From: Lysinibacillus sp. OF-1
Lineage (GTDB): Bacteria > Bacillota > Bacilli > Bacillales_A > Planococcaceae
Assembly (NCBI RefSeq): GCF_028356935.1
Contig: NZ_CP102798.1
Span: forward strand, 2,976,001 to 3,040,000
Direction of reading: 5' to 3'
DNA length: 64,000 bases
How positions within the stretch are numbered: the first letter of the stretch is position 1; every line of letters starts with the position of its first letter. Shown here one piece after another: positions 25,672-34,539 of the stretch. Made by a program: the position numbers and the translations under genes. Below the pieces are notes generated by a model. It did not search any database and was not told where the DNA came from. It saw only the letters and a program-made list of their open reading frames with translations.

Positions 25672-28359
25672 ATGGAAGATAAACGCCCAACTCCAGAGAT
25701 GTTTCTTGCGAGGCTTCAACAGGAGGAACAAACTAAAGGGAAATTAAAAATCTTTCTCGGCTATGCTGCAGGGGTAGGTAAAACTTATGCCATGTTAGAT
25801 GCGGCACATCAGGCACAAAAACTCGGTAAAGATGTAGTGGTTGGCTATGTGGAGCCGCATCCTCGTCCAGAAACGTTAGCATTACTAGAAGGACTTGAGC
25901 AAATTCCTACAAAGATAATAACCTACAAGGGAAAAATATTTCAGGAATTGGATATAGATGCCGTATTGCAGCGCCAACCAGAAATTGTCCTGATCGATGA
26001 ATTGGCCCATTCTAACGTGCCAACGATGCGGCACAAGAAGCGTTTTGGAGATGTTGAAGAACTACTTGCTAAAGGGATACATGTTTTTACAACTGTAAAT
26101 ATTCAGCATATTGAAAGTCTTCATGATTTAGTAGAAGAAATCACTGAGATTAAAGTGCGAGAACGTATTCCTGATTATTTAATTGATCAAGCTGCACAAA
26201 TAAAAGTGGTCGATATTGAACCAGACGAATTAATTCAACGTCTGCAAGATGGAAAGGTATATGTCAAGCAACAGGCAGAGAAAGCTTTACATTCTTTTTT
26301 CCGCAGACAAAATTTAGTATCACTACGGGAAATCGCATTACGACGAACAGCCGATACAATCAACTATCAACAATTAAACAGTAACGAATCTGTCAGAAAT
26401 TATGTACAAATTGAAGAACACTTACTTGTAGGAATCAGTAGTTCTCCTACAAATGCAAAAGTGATTCGAACTACTGCAAGGCTTGCACAAGCCTTACATG
26501 GCAAATTTACCGCTCTCTATGTTCAAAACATGCAGGCACATGAAAGAAATCACGCCGATTCAGAACGCTTACAACAGCACATCAAACTTGTTGAACAGCT
26601 TGGCGGTCATGTTGTCATTGTTCAAGAAGATGACGTAGCCGCAGCCCTTGCCAACTATGCTCAAGTTAGTGGTGTCACTAAACTTGTCATCGGTCGAACA
26701 AGTATGAGAAAAAAATGGTGGCAGCCAAACACCAAAATTAGTGATCGCCTTAACGAATATGTGCCGAATTTATCTATACACATAGTGCCAGATCAAGAAA
26801 ATGAACAATTCTACTTTCCTAGTATCAAAAATAAACTGGCATTTGAATGGCTTGATCTATTTAAAATGTTTATCGTATTTAGCGTAATATCCATAGTCGG
26901 CTTATATTTGTATTCCATTGATATTAGTGAGCCTAATATTATAACCATTTATATTCTAGGTGTTCTCATTCTTGCTATTTGGTCATCAGGATGGATAATG
27001 AGCATTATTAGCTCTATCGTTGCTGTTTTACTTTTTAATTATTTGTTTACAGAGCCACGGTTTTCATTTGATGCGTATCATCGTGACTATCCTATGACTT
27101 TTTTTATCATGTTTCTCTCTGGTGTAATTACAAGTAGTTTAACGAAAAAGATCAAGGCGCAAACTACTATAGCCATACGGAAATCTTATCGAATGGAAGT
27201 ACTCCTTGAAACGAATCGGAGACTGCAACACGCAAAGTCTATCGAAGAAATTATTACGGAAGGTATGACTCAAATTGTCAAATTAGTAGAAAAACCTGTG
27301 CAATTTTTTGAAATAGACAATCAGGTAATTGGGAAATCTACTTTTTTCCGAACGGAGAAAATATCTGCAATAGAAAATCAAAAAATAGCTACACTTTTCA
27401 ATAATCCAAACGAGCATGGCGTCGTGAGCTGGGTGACGAATAATAAGCATGTAGCTGGTGTATCAACAGATATATTTCCTGAAGTGAGTGCTTACTATAT
27501 ACCTGTTATTTCTAATAGTCATGTTAAGGGGGTTATTGGTATTGCACTGTCTAAATTATTGCCTCTACCTGCATTTGAACGCAATATTTTGCACGCCATC
27601 ATTAATGATTTTTCATTCGCAATGGATAAATGGTATTTACAGAAGCTCAATGAAGAAGTAGCGCGAGAGGCTGAAATGGAGCAGATGCGAGCTAACCTGT
27701 TACGGGCCATATCCCATGACCTTCGAACACCGCTTACTGCTATTTCTGGAAATGCGGATATCTTACTGAATAATGCATCATTAATACCTGATAGTGAAAA
27801 AAACAAATTATATGAGGATATTTTTAATAATTCAAAATGGCTTGTCCAAATGGTAGAAAACTTACTAGCTGTTTCTAAGCTAGAGGATGGACAATTTGCT
27901 TTAGAAATGCAAATGGAATTAGTAGAAGATATTATTCAAGAGGCTCTTTCCCATGTTGTTCACCAAAACAATTCTCATAAAATATCCTATCAAATAGAAC
28001 CAGAATTTTTATTGAGCCTAATGGATGCTAGATTGATTATACAGGTTTTCGTCAATATCATTGATAATGCATTGACTTACACCCCTCCAGGCAGTGACAT
28101 TACTATCTCGGTGAAGGAATGTGATGGTTTAGTAAATTTCAGCATTTCGGATAATGGGCCAGGAATTGATGATTCCTTAAAAGGTAGCTTATTTGAGCCG
28201 TTTACGACTGGCAAGGTCCAACGCAGTGATAGTAGACGAGGACTGGGGCTAGGCTTAGCACTGTGTCAAACAATTTTAAAGTTACATGGTAGTCACATAA
28301 CTGTTTCAGATAATAAACCGCAAGGAACAATTTTTAACTTTTCACTGAAAAAGGAGTAA
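25672..28359 (+). CDS. kdpD: Potassium/turgor sensor histidine kinase KdpD
   Basis: 895 residues, full length. The order is: KdpD N-terminal domain with Walker A GYAAGVGKT (30-38) and DELAHSNVP (Walker B); a universal-stress-protein-like domain (about 250-370); four closely spaced membrane helices (about 395-500); a GAF-like region; a HisKA box AISHDLRTPLTA (His about 682); and an ATPase domain with NALTYTPPG, DNGPGID and GLGLGLA. It senses potassium limitation and phosphorylates KdpE. Some Bacillales carry only truncated KdpD, so an intact one is notable. It is transcribed away from the kdpFABC genes. Confidence 0.96.
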   Translation: MEDKRPTPEMFLARLQQEEQTKGKLKIFLGYAAGVGKTYAMLDAAHQAQKLGKDVVVGYVEPHPRPETLALLEGLEQIPTKIITYKGKIFQELDIDAVLQRQPEIVLIDELAHSNVPTMRHKKRFGDVEELLAKGIHVFTTVNIQHIESLHDLVEEITEIKVRERIPDYLIDQAAQIKVVDIEPDELIQRLQDGKVYVKQQAEKALHSFFRRQNLVSLREIALRRTADTINYQQLNSNESVRNYVQIEEHLLVGISSSPTNAKVIRTTARLAQALHGKFTALYVQNMQAHERNHADSERLQQHIKLVEQLGGHVVIVQEDDVAAALANYAQVSGVTKLVIGRTSMRKKWWQPNTKISDRLNEYVPNLSIHIVPDQENEQFYFPSIKNKLAFEWLDLFKMFIVFSVISIVGLYLYSIDISEPNIITIYILGVLILAIWSSGWIMSIISSIVAVLLFNYLFTEPRFSFDAYHRDYPMTFFIMFLSGVITSSLTKKIKAQTTIAIRKSYRMEVLLETNRRLQHAKSIEEIITEGMTQIVKLVEKPVQFFEIDNQVIGKSTFFRTEKISAIENQKIATLFNNPNEHGVVSWVTNNKHVAGVSTDIFPEVSAYYIPVISNSHVKGVIGIALSKLLPLPAFERNILHAIINDFSFAMDKWYLQKLNEEVAREAEMEQMRANLLRAISHDLRTPLTAISGNADILLNNASLIPDSEKNKLYEDIFNNSKWLVQMVENLLAVSKLEDGQFALEMQMELVEDIIQEALSHVVHQNNSHKISYQIEPEFLLSLMDARLIIQVFVNIIDNALTYTPPGSDITISVKECDGLVNFSISDNGPGIDDSLKGSLFEPFTTGKVQRSDSRRGLGLGLALCQTILKLHGSHITVSDNKPQGTIFNFSLKKE

Positions 28360-28365
28360 AGAAAT

Positions 28366-29073
28366 TTGATGAATAAACGAATTCTAGTAGTAGAAGATGA
28401 TGTGGCCATTGCCAATTTAATTAAAATGACATTATCTACCCAGCATTATGAATTCGACATTGCTCAAGATGGGAACAGTGCACTTCAAAAAGCTATTACC
28501 ATGAAACCCGATGTTTATATTTTAGATTTAGGACTACCGGACATGGATGGTGTAGAGCTTATTACAAAAATTAGAAGTTGGACTCAAACGCCCATTATTG
28601 TCGTCAGTGCGCGTGGGGAAGAATATGATAAAATTAACGCTTTGGATGCAGGTGCAGATGATTATGTCACGAAGCCCTTCAGTGTGGAAGAATTATTAGC
28701 AAGAATTCGTGTAGCATTGCGCAGAGCAGCCTATGAACATCCACCTGAACAGGAAAGTTCAACATTTACCAATGGTTATCTTCAAATCAATTATGTCAAT
28801 CAAACAGTATTAGTGAATGGAAAAGAAATACATGTCACACCTATTGAATATAAACTTTTAGTTGTTTTATCCAAGCATGTTGGAAAGGTTCTAACCCATA
28901 ATTTTATTTTAAAAGAAATCTGGCATAATGCCCTCCAATCAGATATTCCAAGTTTACGAGTTTTTATGGCAACACTTCGAAAAAAAATAGAAGCCGACCC
29001 AGCACAGCCTAAACTTATACAAACACATGTGCGAGTCGGCTATCGAATGCTTCGCTATCATGAAGATGAATAA
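28366..29073 (+). CDS. kdpE: Response regulator KdpE
   Basis: 235 residues, OmpR class. The receiver domain has the acidic pair EDD near residue 10, the phospho-acceptor Asp in YILDLGLPDMDG (about 54), Thr/Ser in VVSARGE and Lys in YVTKPF. The C-terminal winged helix (about 130-232) includes HVTPIEYKLLVVL and a TLRKKIEADP-RVGYRM end. It lies six bases behind kdpD in one operon and should activate the divergent kdp pump genes. Confidence 0.95.
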   Translation: MMNKRILVVEDDVAIANLIKMTLSTQHYEFDIAQDGNSALQKAITMKPDVYILDLGLPDMDGVELITKIRSWTQTPIIVVSARGEEYDKINALDAGADDYVTKPFSVEELLARIRVALRRAAYEHPPEQESSTFTNGYLQINYVNQTVLVNGKEIHVTPIEYKLLVVLSKHVGKVLTHNFILKEIWHNALQSDIPSLRVFMATLRKKIEADPAQPKLIQTHVRVGYRMLRYHEDE

Positions 29074-29087
29074 AATAAGAAGATCGA

Positions 29088-29118
29088 AGCAGAAGGTTTA
29101 TCTGCACTTCTGCTCTTT
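29088..29118 (+). terminator. kdpDE terminator
   Basis: AGCAGAAG / CTTCTGCT stem followed by CTTT, 14 bases after the kdpE stop. Confidence 0.65.
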
Positions 29119-29226
29119 CATTGATGAATTCACCTTATAAATTATCGCACCCTACCATTAGCCTTTGCATATCATAGCTATAGTCAGGTATGTCATCAAT
29201 GAAAAACAAGTAGAAAGGAGATCATT

Positions 29227-29721
29227 ATGGTATTTCGACAACCTTATCCATACCCTATGTATCCGGGTGGCATGAGAATGCCCATGCCCATGCCAACACC
29301 TTCACAGATGTCGCCACAGTCCTTTTTCCCGCCTGGAGGCTTTCCTGTTCCACCACGAATTCCAGGCGGCTTTCCAATGGCTAATGGAATAGGTTCCTTT
29401 GGAGGGCAAATGCCGATGCCACCTGTGCAAGAAGCTTCGAAAGTCGGTTCGTTTTTACAGCAAGCCAACAGTTTATTCAATACGGCTAAAACCTATACCC
29501 CTTATATCCAACAAGCCATGCCGATGGTGAAAAATATTCCATCTCTTTTAAAATTGTACAAAGGATTCCAAGGACTTCCTTCCGCTGGAGCTGGCGCTGA
29601 AGCAGCAGGTAGTGATAGTAAGGCCGCTACTGGAAGTAGACGATCATCTAGGCAAAGTGCATCATTTACGCCAGCTGAACCACTTCCATCCAAACCACGT
29701 ATTTTCCAACCACCTATGTAA
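29227..29721 (+). CDS. yqfQ: YqfQ/VrrA-like spore-associated protein
   Basis: 164 residues. The first 70 residues are Pro/Met/Gly-rich low-complexity (YPYPMYPGG, RMPMPMPTP, PPGGFPVPP). A short conserved helical block follows, SKVGSFLQQANSLFNTAKTY and PYIQQAMPMVKNIPSLLKLY (about 77-118), and the tail is Ser/Ala-rich. This is the layout of YqfQ (VrrA in B. anthracis), linked to the spore coat, and the gene keeps its usual place beside ispH. The repetitive N-terminus can vary in length between strains. AAAGGAG precedes the start. Confidence 0.8.
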   Translation: MVFRQPYPYPMYPGGMRMPMPMPTPSQMSPQSFFPPGGFPVPPRIPGGFPMANGIGSFGGQMPMPPVQEASKVGSFLQQANSLFNTAKTYTPYIQQAMPMVKNIPSLLKLYKGFQGLPSAGAGAEAAGSDSKAATGSRRSSRQSASFTPAEPLPSKPRIFQPPM

Positions 29722-29794
29722 ATGAACGTTTCTTTGTATTCACCGTCCCTGTCCGTTATAATGTAGATAGGTAAGCTTGAAAGGAGTCACAACC

Positions 29795-30763
29795 ATGCAA
29801 GTATTGAAAATTAATCCACGTGGCTATTGCTACGGTGTTGTCGATGCGATGGTGATCGCACGTAATGCCGCACTTGATAAAACATTACCAAGACCTATCT
29901 ACATCTTAGGGATGATTGTGCATAATAAACATGTCACAGACGCGTTTGAAGAGGATGGTATCATCACGTTAGATGGTGAAAACCGCCAAGAAATTATTGA
30001 GCAAGTTGAAACAGGTACGGTCATTTTCACAGCACACGGTGTTTCACCAGAAATTCGTGAAATTGCGAAGCGAAAAGGCTTAGTGTCCATTGATGCTACA
30101 TGTCCTGATGTAACAGTTACTCACGATTTAATTCGCGAAAAATCTGCAGAAGGCTATGATATTATTTACATTGGTAAAAAAGGACATCCCGAGCCAGAGG
30201 GTGCCATTGGCGTTGCTCCGGATCATGTCCACTTAGTGCAGTCCTCTATTGATATTGATGCGTTACAATTAACGAACGATAAATTACTTGTCACAAATCA
30301 AACGACAATGAGTCAATGGGATGTCGCCCATTTAATGGATAGTTTAAAAGAAAAGTTCCCACATATAGAGGTACACAAAGAGATTTGTTTAGCTACACAG
30401 GTTCGTCAAGAAGCTGTTGCTCAGCAAGCAGGAGAAGCGGATTTACTAATTGTTGTAGGTGATCCTAAATCAAATAACTCCAACCGTTTAACACAAGTCT
30501 CTGTAGAAATTGCAGGAACACCATCCTATCGAATTGCTGACGTTTCAGAGCTAAAAGTAGAATGGTTAAAAGGCATTAACATTGTAGCTGTCACAGCAGG
30601 TGCTTCTACGCCAACACCGATTGTAAAAGAGGTTATTTCCTTCCTTGATCAATTTGATGAAAATGACCCTTCTACACACGAGATTAAGCGTACGGTAACA
30701 TTAAATAAAATCCTGCCGAAAATTAAAACGCCAACACCTGTTGATAAAATATTGCCTTATTAA
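29795..30763 (+). CDS. ispH: 4-hydroxy-3-methylbut-2-enyl diphosphate reductase
   Basis: About 322 residues from the ATG at 29795; the frame extends to a TTG at 29777, but AAGGAG lies between them, so the ATG is the start. IspH carries an iron-sulphur cluster held by three Cys, seen in PRGYCYGVV (about 12), DATCPDV (about 103) and [11 protein letters not shown] and E residues in FTAHGVSPE and GHPEPEG line the active site. It makes isopentenyl and dimethylallyl diphosphate in the last step of the MEP pathway. It is followed by a strong terminator. Confidence 0.97.
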   Translation: MQVLKINPRGYCYGVVDAMVIARNAALDKTLPRPIYILGMIVHNKHVTDAFEEDGIITLDGENRQEIIEQVETGTVIFTAHGVSPEIREIAKRKGLVSIDATCPDVTVTHDLIREKSAEGYDIIYIGKKGHPEPEGAIGVAPDHVHLVQSSIDIDALQLTNDKLLVTNQTTMSQWDVAHLMDSLKEKFPHIEVHKEICLATQVRQEAVAQQAGEADLLIVVGDPKSNNSNRLTQVSVEIAGTPSYRIADVSELKVEWLKGINIVAVTAGASTPTPIVKEVISFLDQFDENDPSTHEIKRTVTLNKILPKIKTPTPVDKILPY

Positions 30764-30773
30764 TTAATAGCTA

Positions 30774-30811
30774 AAAAATCCTGGTTGCCATGATGACAAT
30801 CAGGATTTTCT
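30774..30811. terminator. Bidirectional terminator between ispH and dctR
   Basis: AAAATCCTGGTTG pairs with CAATCAGGATTTT, with T tail CTCTATTT on the plus strand and A tract on the other side. It separates two converging transcription units. Confidence 0.83.
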
Positions 30812-31513
30812 CTATTTACTAAAATAATAGTTGATAGGGCGACCAATGCCTCCATAATGGACATCCATTGTAATTTCCTCTTGCTTCTCTAAATAATCCA
30901 AATATCTTCTGGCCGTTACACGGGCAATTCCTATTCCACTTGCTACCTCTTCAGCCGATGCACCATCTACCGATTGTAAAAAGTGCACCACCTTTTCGAG
31001 TGTTGTACGATTAAAACCTTTTGGAAGATTTTTCTCTGATTGTAGTGTATGTGATAGCTCTATGTTATTTTTTTCATCACGATAATGAAATAACTGATCC
31101 AATTCTCCCTGTGTAAGCTCTCGTTCTATTTGTGTTTGCTTCTTAAAGCGTAAATAATTGTCAAGTGTCCCTTTGACTCGTTCAAATGAAAATGGCTTCA
31201 TAATATAATCAAAGACACCTAGATGCAGTACCTGTTTCACCGTCTCCATATCATTCGCAGCCGTTACAGTGATGACATCCACTGGTAAATCCAGCTCGCG
31301 TATTTTGCGTAAACTCGTAATACCATCTTGCTCGGGCATAAAAATATCCATAAAGACTAAATCAGGCTGATGATGACGAATTTGTGTAATGCCCTCTAAG
31401 CCATTAGATGCCTGTCCAATCACTTGAAAATGTTCTACCTTTTCAATAAATTGACGATTTACCTCTCGCACCATTGGATCATCCTCAATTAATAATACTT
31501 TGATTTGTGCCAC
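30812..31513 (-). CDS. dctR: C4-dicarboxylate response regulator
   Basis: About 233 residues from the GTG at 31513, six bases after GGAGGG; an ATG 18 bases upstream overlaps the ribosome site. The receiver domain has EDD (about 9-11), phospho-Asp in LVFMDIFMPEQDG (about 54) and YIMKPF. The C-terminus is the CitB-type HTH (ASAEEVASGIGIARVTARRY, about 190-210). With the CitA-type kinase just upstream and the DctB and DctP genes beside them, it matches B. subtilis DctR (YdbG), which activates dctP. Confidence 0.88.
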   Translation of the reverse strand: MAQIKVLLIEDDPMVREVNRQFIEKVEHFQVIGQASNGLEGITQIRHHQPDLVFMDIFMPEQDGITSLRKIRELDLPVDVITVTAANDMETVKQVLHLGVFDYIMKPFSFERVKGTLDNYLRFKKQTQIERELTQGELDQLFHYRDEKNNIELSHTLQSEKNLPKGFNRTTLEKVVHFLQSVDGASAEEVASGIGIARVTARRYLDYLEKQEEITMDVHYGGIGRPINYYFSK

Positions 31514-31531
31514 TGTCTGCCCTCCATCCAA

Positions 31532-33133
31532 TTATGAATAATAAAAGGTGATTAAAAAACTTGTCCCTTTGTTGGGTTCACTGATGACTTCAATATCACC
31601 CTGTCCTTTTTCAACGATTTCTTTTATTAGGAACAACCCTATTCCACGGTAGTTTTTCTCTTTTGTAGAATAACCATTGTCAAATATGTGCTGTTTGACC
31701 TCTTCCGTCATGCCAACACCGTTATCCGTTACTAAAATCGCAAGGACATCCTCATCTTCATCTACTGAAACATGAATCACTTTCTCCTCAACCTGTACAT
31801 CTTTTAATGCATCAAATGCATTCTCGATTAAATTACCAAATAGAATAACGAAATCATGATGATCCAAATTAGGTGGGAAGGATGTTAATCGACTTTCACG
31901 ATCAATCTCTAGTCGAATTCCTTGTTCTTTAGCATAAGAAATTTTACTAAGCAATAGCCCAGAAATATTTTCATTTTTTATACGTTCATTTAAAAAATTC
32001 GTGATTTCATCATGTTCTTCCTTCACTTGCGTTATATAAGTGAGTGCCTGTTCATGATGACCGAGCTGTAAAAGACCTGCTATCGTATGCAGTTTATTTT
32101 TATGCTCATGCGTTTGTACGCGCAGAGCTTGGACAAAAGCTCGAACGCCCGTTAGTTCTTCTGCAAGCTTTTTCACTTCCGTACGGTCTTTAAACATGGC
32201 TACTGCCCCGACGGTTTCCCCATTAACCTGTATCGGAATTCGGTTACTCATAATACTGTGATTATTAATATATAGCTCACGATTAAATAATGGCTGATCT
32301 AGCTCTAAAATTTCTGGAAGTCGTGTATCAGGCAGGACATGAAAGATTTTCTGACCAATTAGTACAGAGGGTTTTTCATGAACACCTAATATATCACAAG
32401 CTTTTTCATTAAAAATTGTGATGGTCAAATCATTGTCGATGGCAATGATGCCTTCATGCATGGCATTAAATGTTTCTGTACGCTCCACATACATTTTGGC
32501 AATTTCATGAGGCTCTAATCCAAACATTTGCTTCTTCATATGAAGCCCTAAAGTTCGTGCACCCCATACACTAAAGATTAAAGATAATAGAACAGTAATC
32601 ATCAGCTCTGTTTCCATTGATTGTAGTAATTCCACTACTGTAAGTACACTGAACCCCACTACCGTAACACCGATTTGTTGACCTTCTTGATTCATAATCG
32701 GTACAAATGCACGCACCATATCACCATGCTCTCCACGAGCGATCGACGTATAATAATGCTCAGAAAACGCAGCGTTTAAATCACCCGATTGCGATATTCG
32801 ACCAAGTTCCTGGCTATTGGGGTGAGAATATTTTCGACGTTCCATATCAAGAACAACAATATACTTTGCTCCATTGATATCACGGATTTCTTCTACTACA
32901 GGGTTAATATGTTGAATGGCCTCGAGGTGATTTTCGCTAGCAATATACGTTTTTATTTCAGGAAGCTGTGAGACGGTTTTGGCCACTAGTAGTGCTTGAT
33001 CACTTAGTTTTGTTTTCTGTTCATTCATCACAAACCCTAATAAGAAAGTACCACCAATACTAAAGGAAAGCATCAGAATAAAAAACGTCAGTGACATGAT
33101 TTTTCTCTGCATCGATAACTTTTGAAATTTCAA
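31532..33133 (-). CDS. dctS: C4-dicarboxylate sensor histidine kinase
   Basis: 533 residues. Two membrane helices (about 12-34 and 172-192) enclose an extracytoplasmic Cache/PASp sensor domain. A cytoplasmic PAS domain (about 215-320) follows, then a short dimerisation helix with HEHKNKLHTIAGLLQLG (His about 345) and an ATPase domain with NLIENAFDAL, TDNGVGM and GIGLFLIKEIV. This is the CitA/DcuS family. It ends one base before the response regulator frame. By neighbours it is DctS, which in Bacillus senses C4-dicarboxylates jointly with DctB. Confidence 0.9.
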   Translation of the reverse strand: MKFQKLSMQRKIMSLTFFILMLSFSIGGTFLLGFVMNEQKTKLSDQALLVAKTVSQLPEIKTYIASENHLEAIQHINPVVEEIRDINGAKYIVVLDMERRKYSHPNSQELGRISQSGDLNAAFSEHYYTSIARGEHGDMVRAFVPIMNQEGQQIGVTVVGFSVLTVVELLQSMETELMITVLLSLIFSVWGARTLGLHMKKQMFGLEPHEIAKMYVERTETFNAMHEGIIAIDNDLTITIFNEKACDILGVHEKPSVLIGQKIFHVLPDTRLPEILELDQPLFNRELYINNHSIMSNRIPIQVNGETVGAVAMFKDRTEVKKLAEELTGVRAFVQALRVQTHEHKNKLHTIAGLLQLGHHEQALTYITQVKEEHDEITNFLNERIKNENISGLLLSKISYAKEQGIRLEIDRESRLTSFPPNLDHHDFVILFGNLIENAFDALKDVQVEEKVIHVSVDEDEDVLAILVTDNGVGMTEEVKQHIFDNGYSTKEKNYRGIGLFLIKEIVEKGQGDIEVISEPNKGTSFLITFYYS

Positions 33134-33224
33134 GATGACCGCCTCCCTCCTACTATATTTTAGCGTACTCCATATGTTAGAATAACAAAAACATCAGAAA
33201 ATACGAATAAATTGGGTGTATTCA

Positions 33225-34274
33225 ATGAAAAAATTTATTATAGGAACGATGATTACTGTCTTTGCTTTAATCGTTACCATTAGTATTCAGCAAGGATTAC
33301 TCTTTGCCAAGCCACTTCCCTATGATGATGAGCAAAATGGGTTAGACACACAAATAACGATTCATTTGAGTCATGTAGTTGCTGAGAATACGCCTAAAGG
33401 ACAAGCGGCCAATAAATTTGCTGAGCTAGTAGAAGAAAAAACAAATGGGAAAGTTAAAGTACATGTCTACTCAAATTCTTCTTTATTCAATGATGAAAAT
33501 GAGTTCCAGGCTTTACAAAAGGGAGACGTAGAAATGATTATTCCTACTTTTTCGAAGATGACCGCTTATGTTCCTAATTGGCAGGTATTGGATTTACCTT
33601 ATTTATTTAAGACAGATGATGAAGTCAAGGAGGTTCTGACGGGTTCTATAGGTGAACAATTAGTCAACGAACTAGAGCCGTTTCATATTAAGGGACTTGG
33701 CTTTTGGTACAATGGCTTTAAGCATTTAACCTCTTCTGATCATCCTATCCATACATTTAAGGATTTACAGGGCTTACGTGTGCGAACGATGCCTAGTAAA
33801 ACATTGGAAAAGCAATTTGAAGTGGTCAAAGCAACGCCTATGCCCATTTCCTTTAGCGAGGTTTTTACAGATTTAGAGAAGCATGCGATTGACGCGCAGG
33901 AAAATACAGCATCGAATATTTACTCAAAAGGTTTTTACAAAGTACAGAAACATATGACCATCACCCAGCATGGTATTTTGGGCTATGCTGTGTTAATGAA
34001 CGAAACCTTTTGGAATTCCTTGCCTGTAAAAATTCAACACCAATTGTTGGATGCCATGAAAGAAACAACAGATTGGCAATTTGAACAGGCTGCACTGATG
34101 AATGAAAAAGATATGCAGAAGCTTAAACAGCAAGATGACTTTGATGTTTATACAATGAGTCCACTAGAAAGACAGCGCTTTAAAGAGCAGCTTGCGCCTG
34201 TCTACGATTTTTATAAAGCCCATATTCAAAATGATCGCATCTTAACAGAGATTGAAAAAATCGTTGCGCCTTAA
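33225..34274 (+). CDS. dctB: C4-dicarboxylate-binding protein DctB (TRAP-type fold)
   Basis: About 349 residues from the ATG at 33225 (a GTG nine bases earlier is possible). It has a signal peptide or N-terminal anchor (about 5-25) followed by a TRAP-type solute-binding domain: LSHVVAENTPKGQAANKFAE, LPYLFKTDDEV, and the ligand-binding Arg in GLRVRTMPS (about 190). No TRAP membrane subunits (DctQ/M) are encoded nearby. In B. subtilis the equivalent DctB (YdbE) works as a co-sensor for DctS rather than for transport, and the arrangement here is the same. It is divergent from dctSR. Confidence 0.85.
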   Translation: MKKFIIGTMITVFALIVTISIQQGLLFAKPLPYDDEQNGLDTQITIHLSHVVAENTPKGQAANKFAELVEEKTNGKVKVHVYSNSSLFNDENEFQALQKGDVEMIIPTFSKMTAYVPNWQVLDLPYLFKTDDEVKEVLTGSIGEQLVNELEPFHIKGLGFWYNGFKHLTSSDHPIHTFKDLQGLRVRTMPSKTLEKQFEVVKATPMPISFSEVFTDLEKHAIDAQENTASNIYSKGFYKVQKHMTITQHGILGYAVLMNETFWNSLPVKIQHQLLDAMKETTDWQFEQAALMNEKDMQKLKQQDDFDVYTMSPLERQRFKEQLAPVYDFYKAHIQNDRILTEIEKIVAP

Positions 34275-34296
34275 TACTTTTGTTCATTAATGAAAG

Positions 34297-34326
34297 ATCC
34301 TTACTAACCGTAAGGATTTTTTCTTT
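34297..34326 (+). terminator. dctB terminator
   Basis: ATCCTTAC / GTAAGGAT stem with a 5-nt loop followed by a T-rich tail, about 20 bases after the dctB stop. Confidence 0.8.
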
Positions 34327-34491
34327 TGTATTATAATAGATTAGATAATCTCAAATCTACTATAAAACAGCCTGAAACCCCTGTTATTACTAGCTTTATC
34401 TCTCCCCTCCCTAAAAAATGAACAAAATGAACAATACAAACATTACGGTCATAAACACTATTGTCGGAAAATTTCAGCTATGATAACCACA

Positions 34492-34505
34492 TGAAAGCGT
34501 TCACA
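34492..34505 (+). promoter_or_regulatory. Catabolite-responsive element (cre) of dctP
   Basis: TGAAAGCGTTCACA matches the cre consensus TGWAANCGNTNWCA at every position. It lies 35 bases before the dctP ATG and just downstream of a TATGAT (34479-34484) that may be the -10. CcpA binding there would block transcription when sugar is plentiful. Confidence 0.75.
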
Positions 34506-34539
34506 CAATATTCATAGATGTTGTAGGGGGAGAACTATT

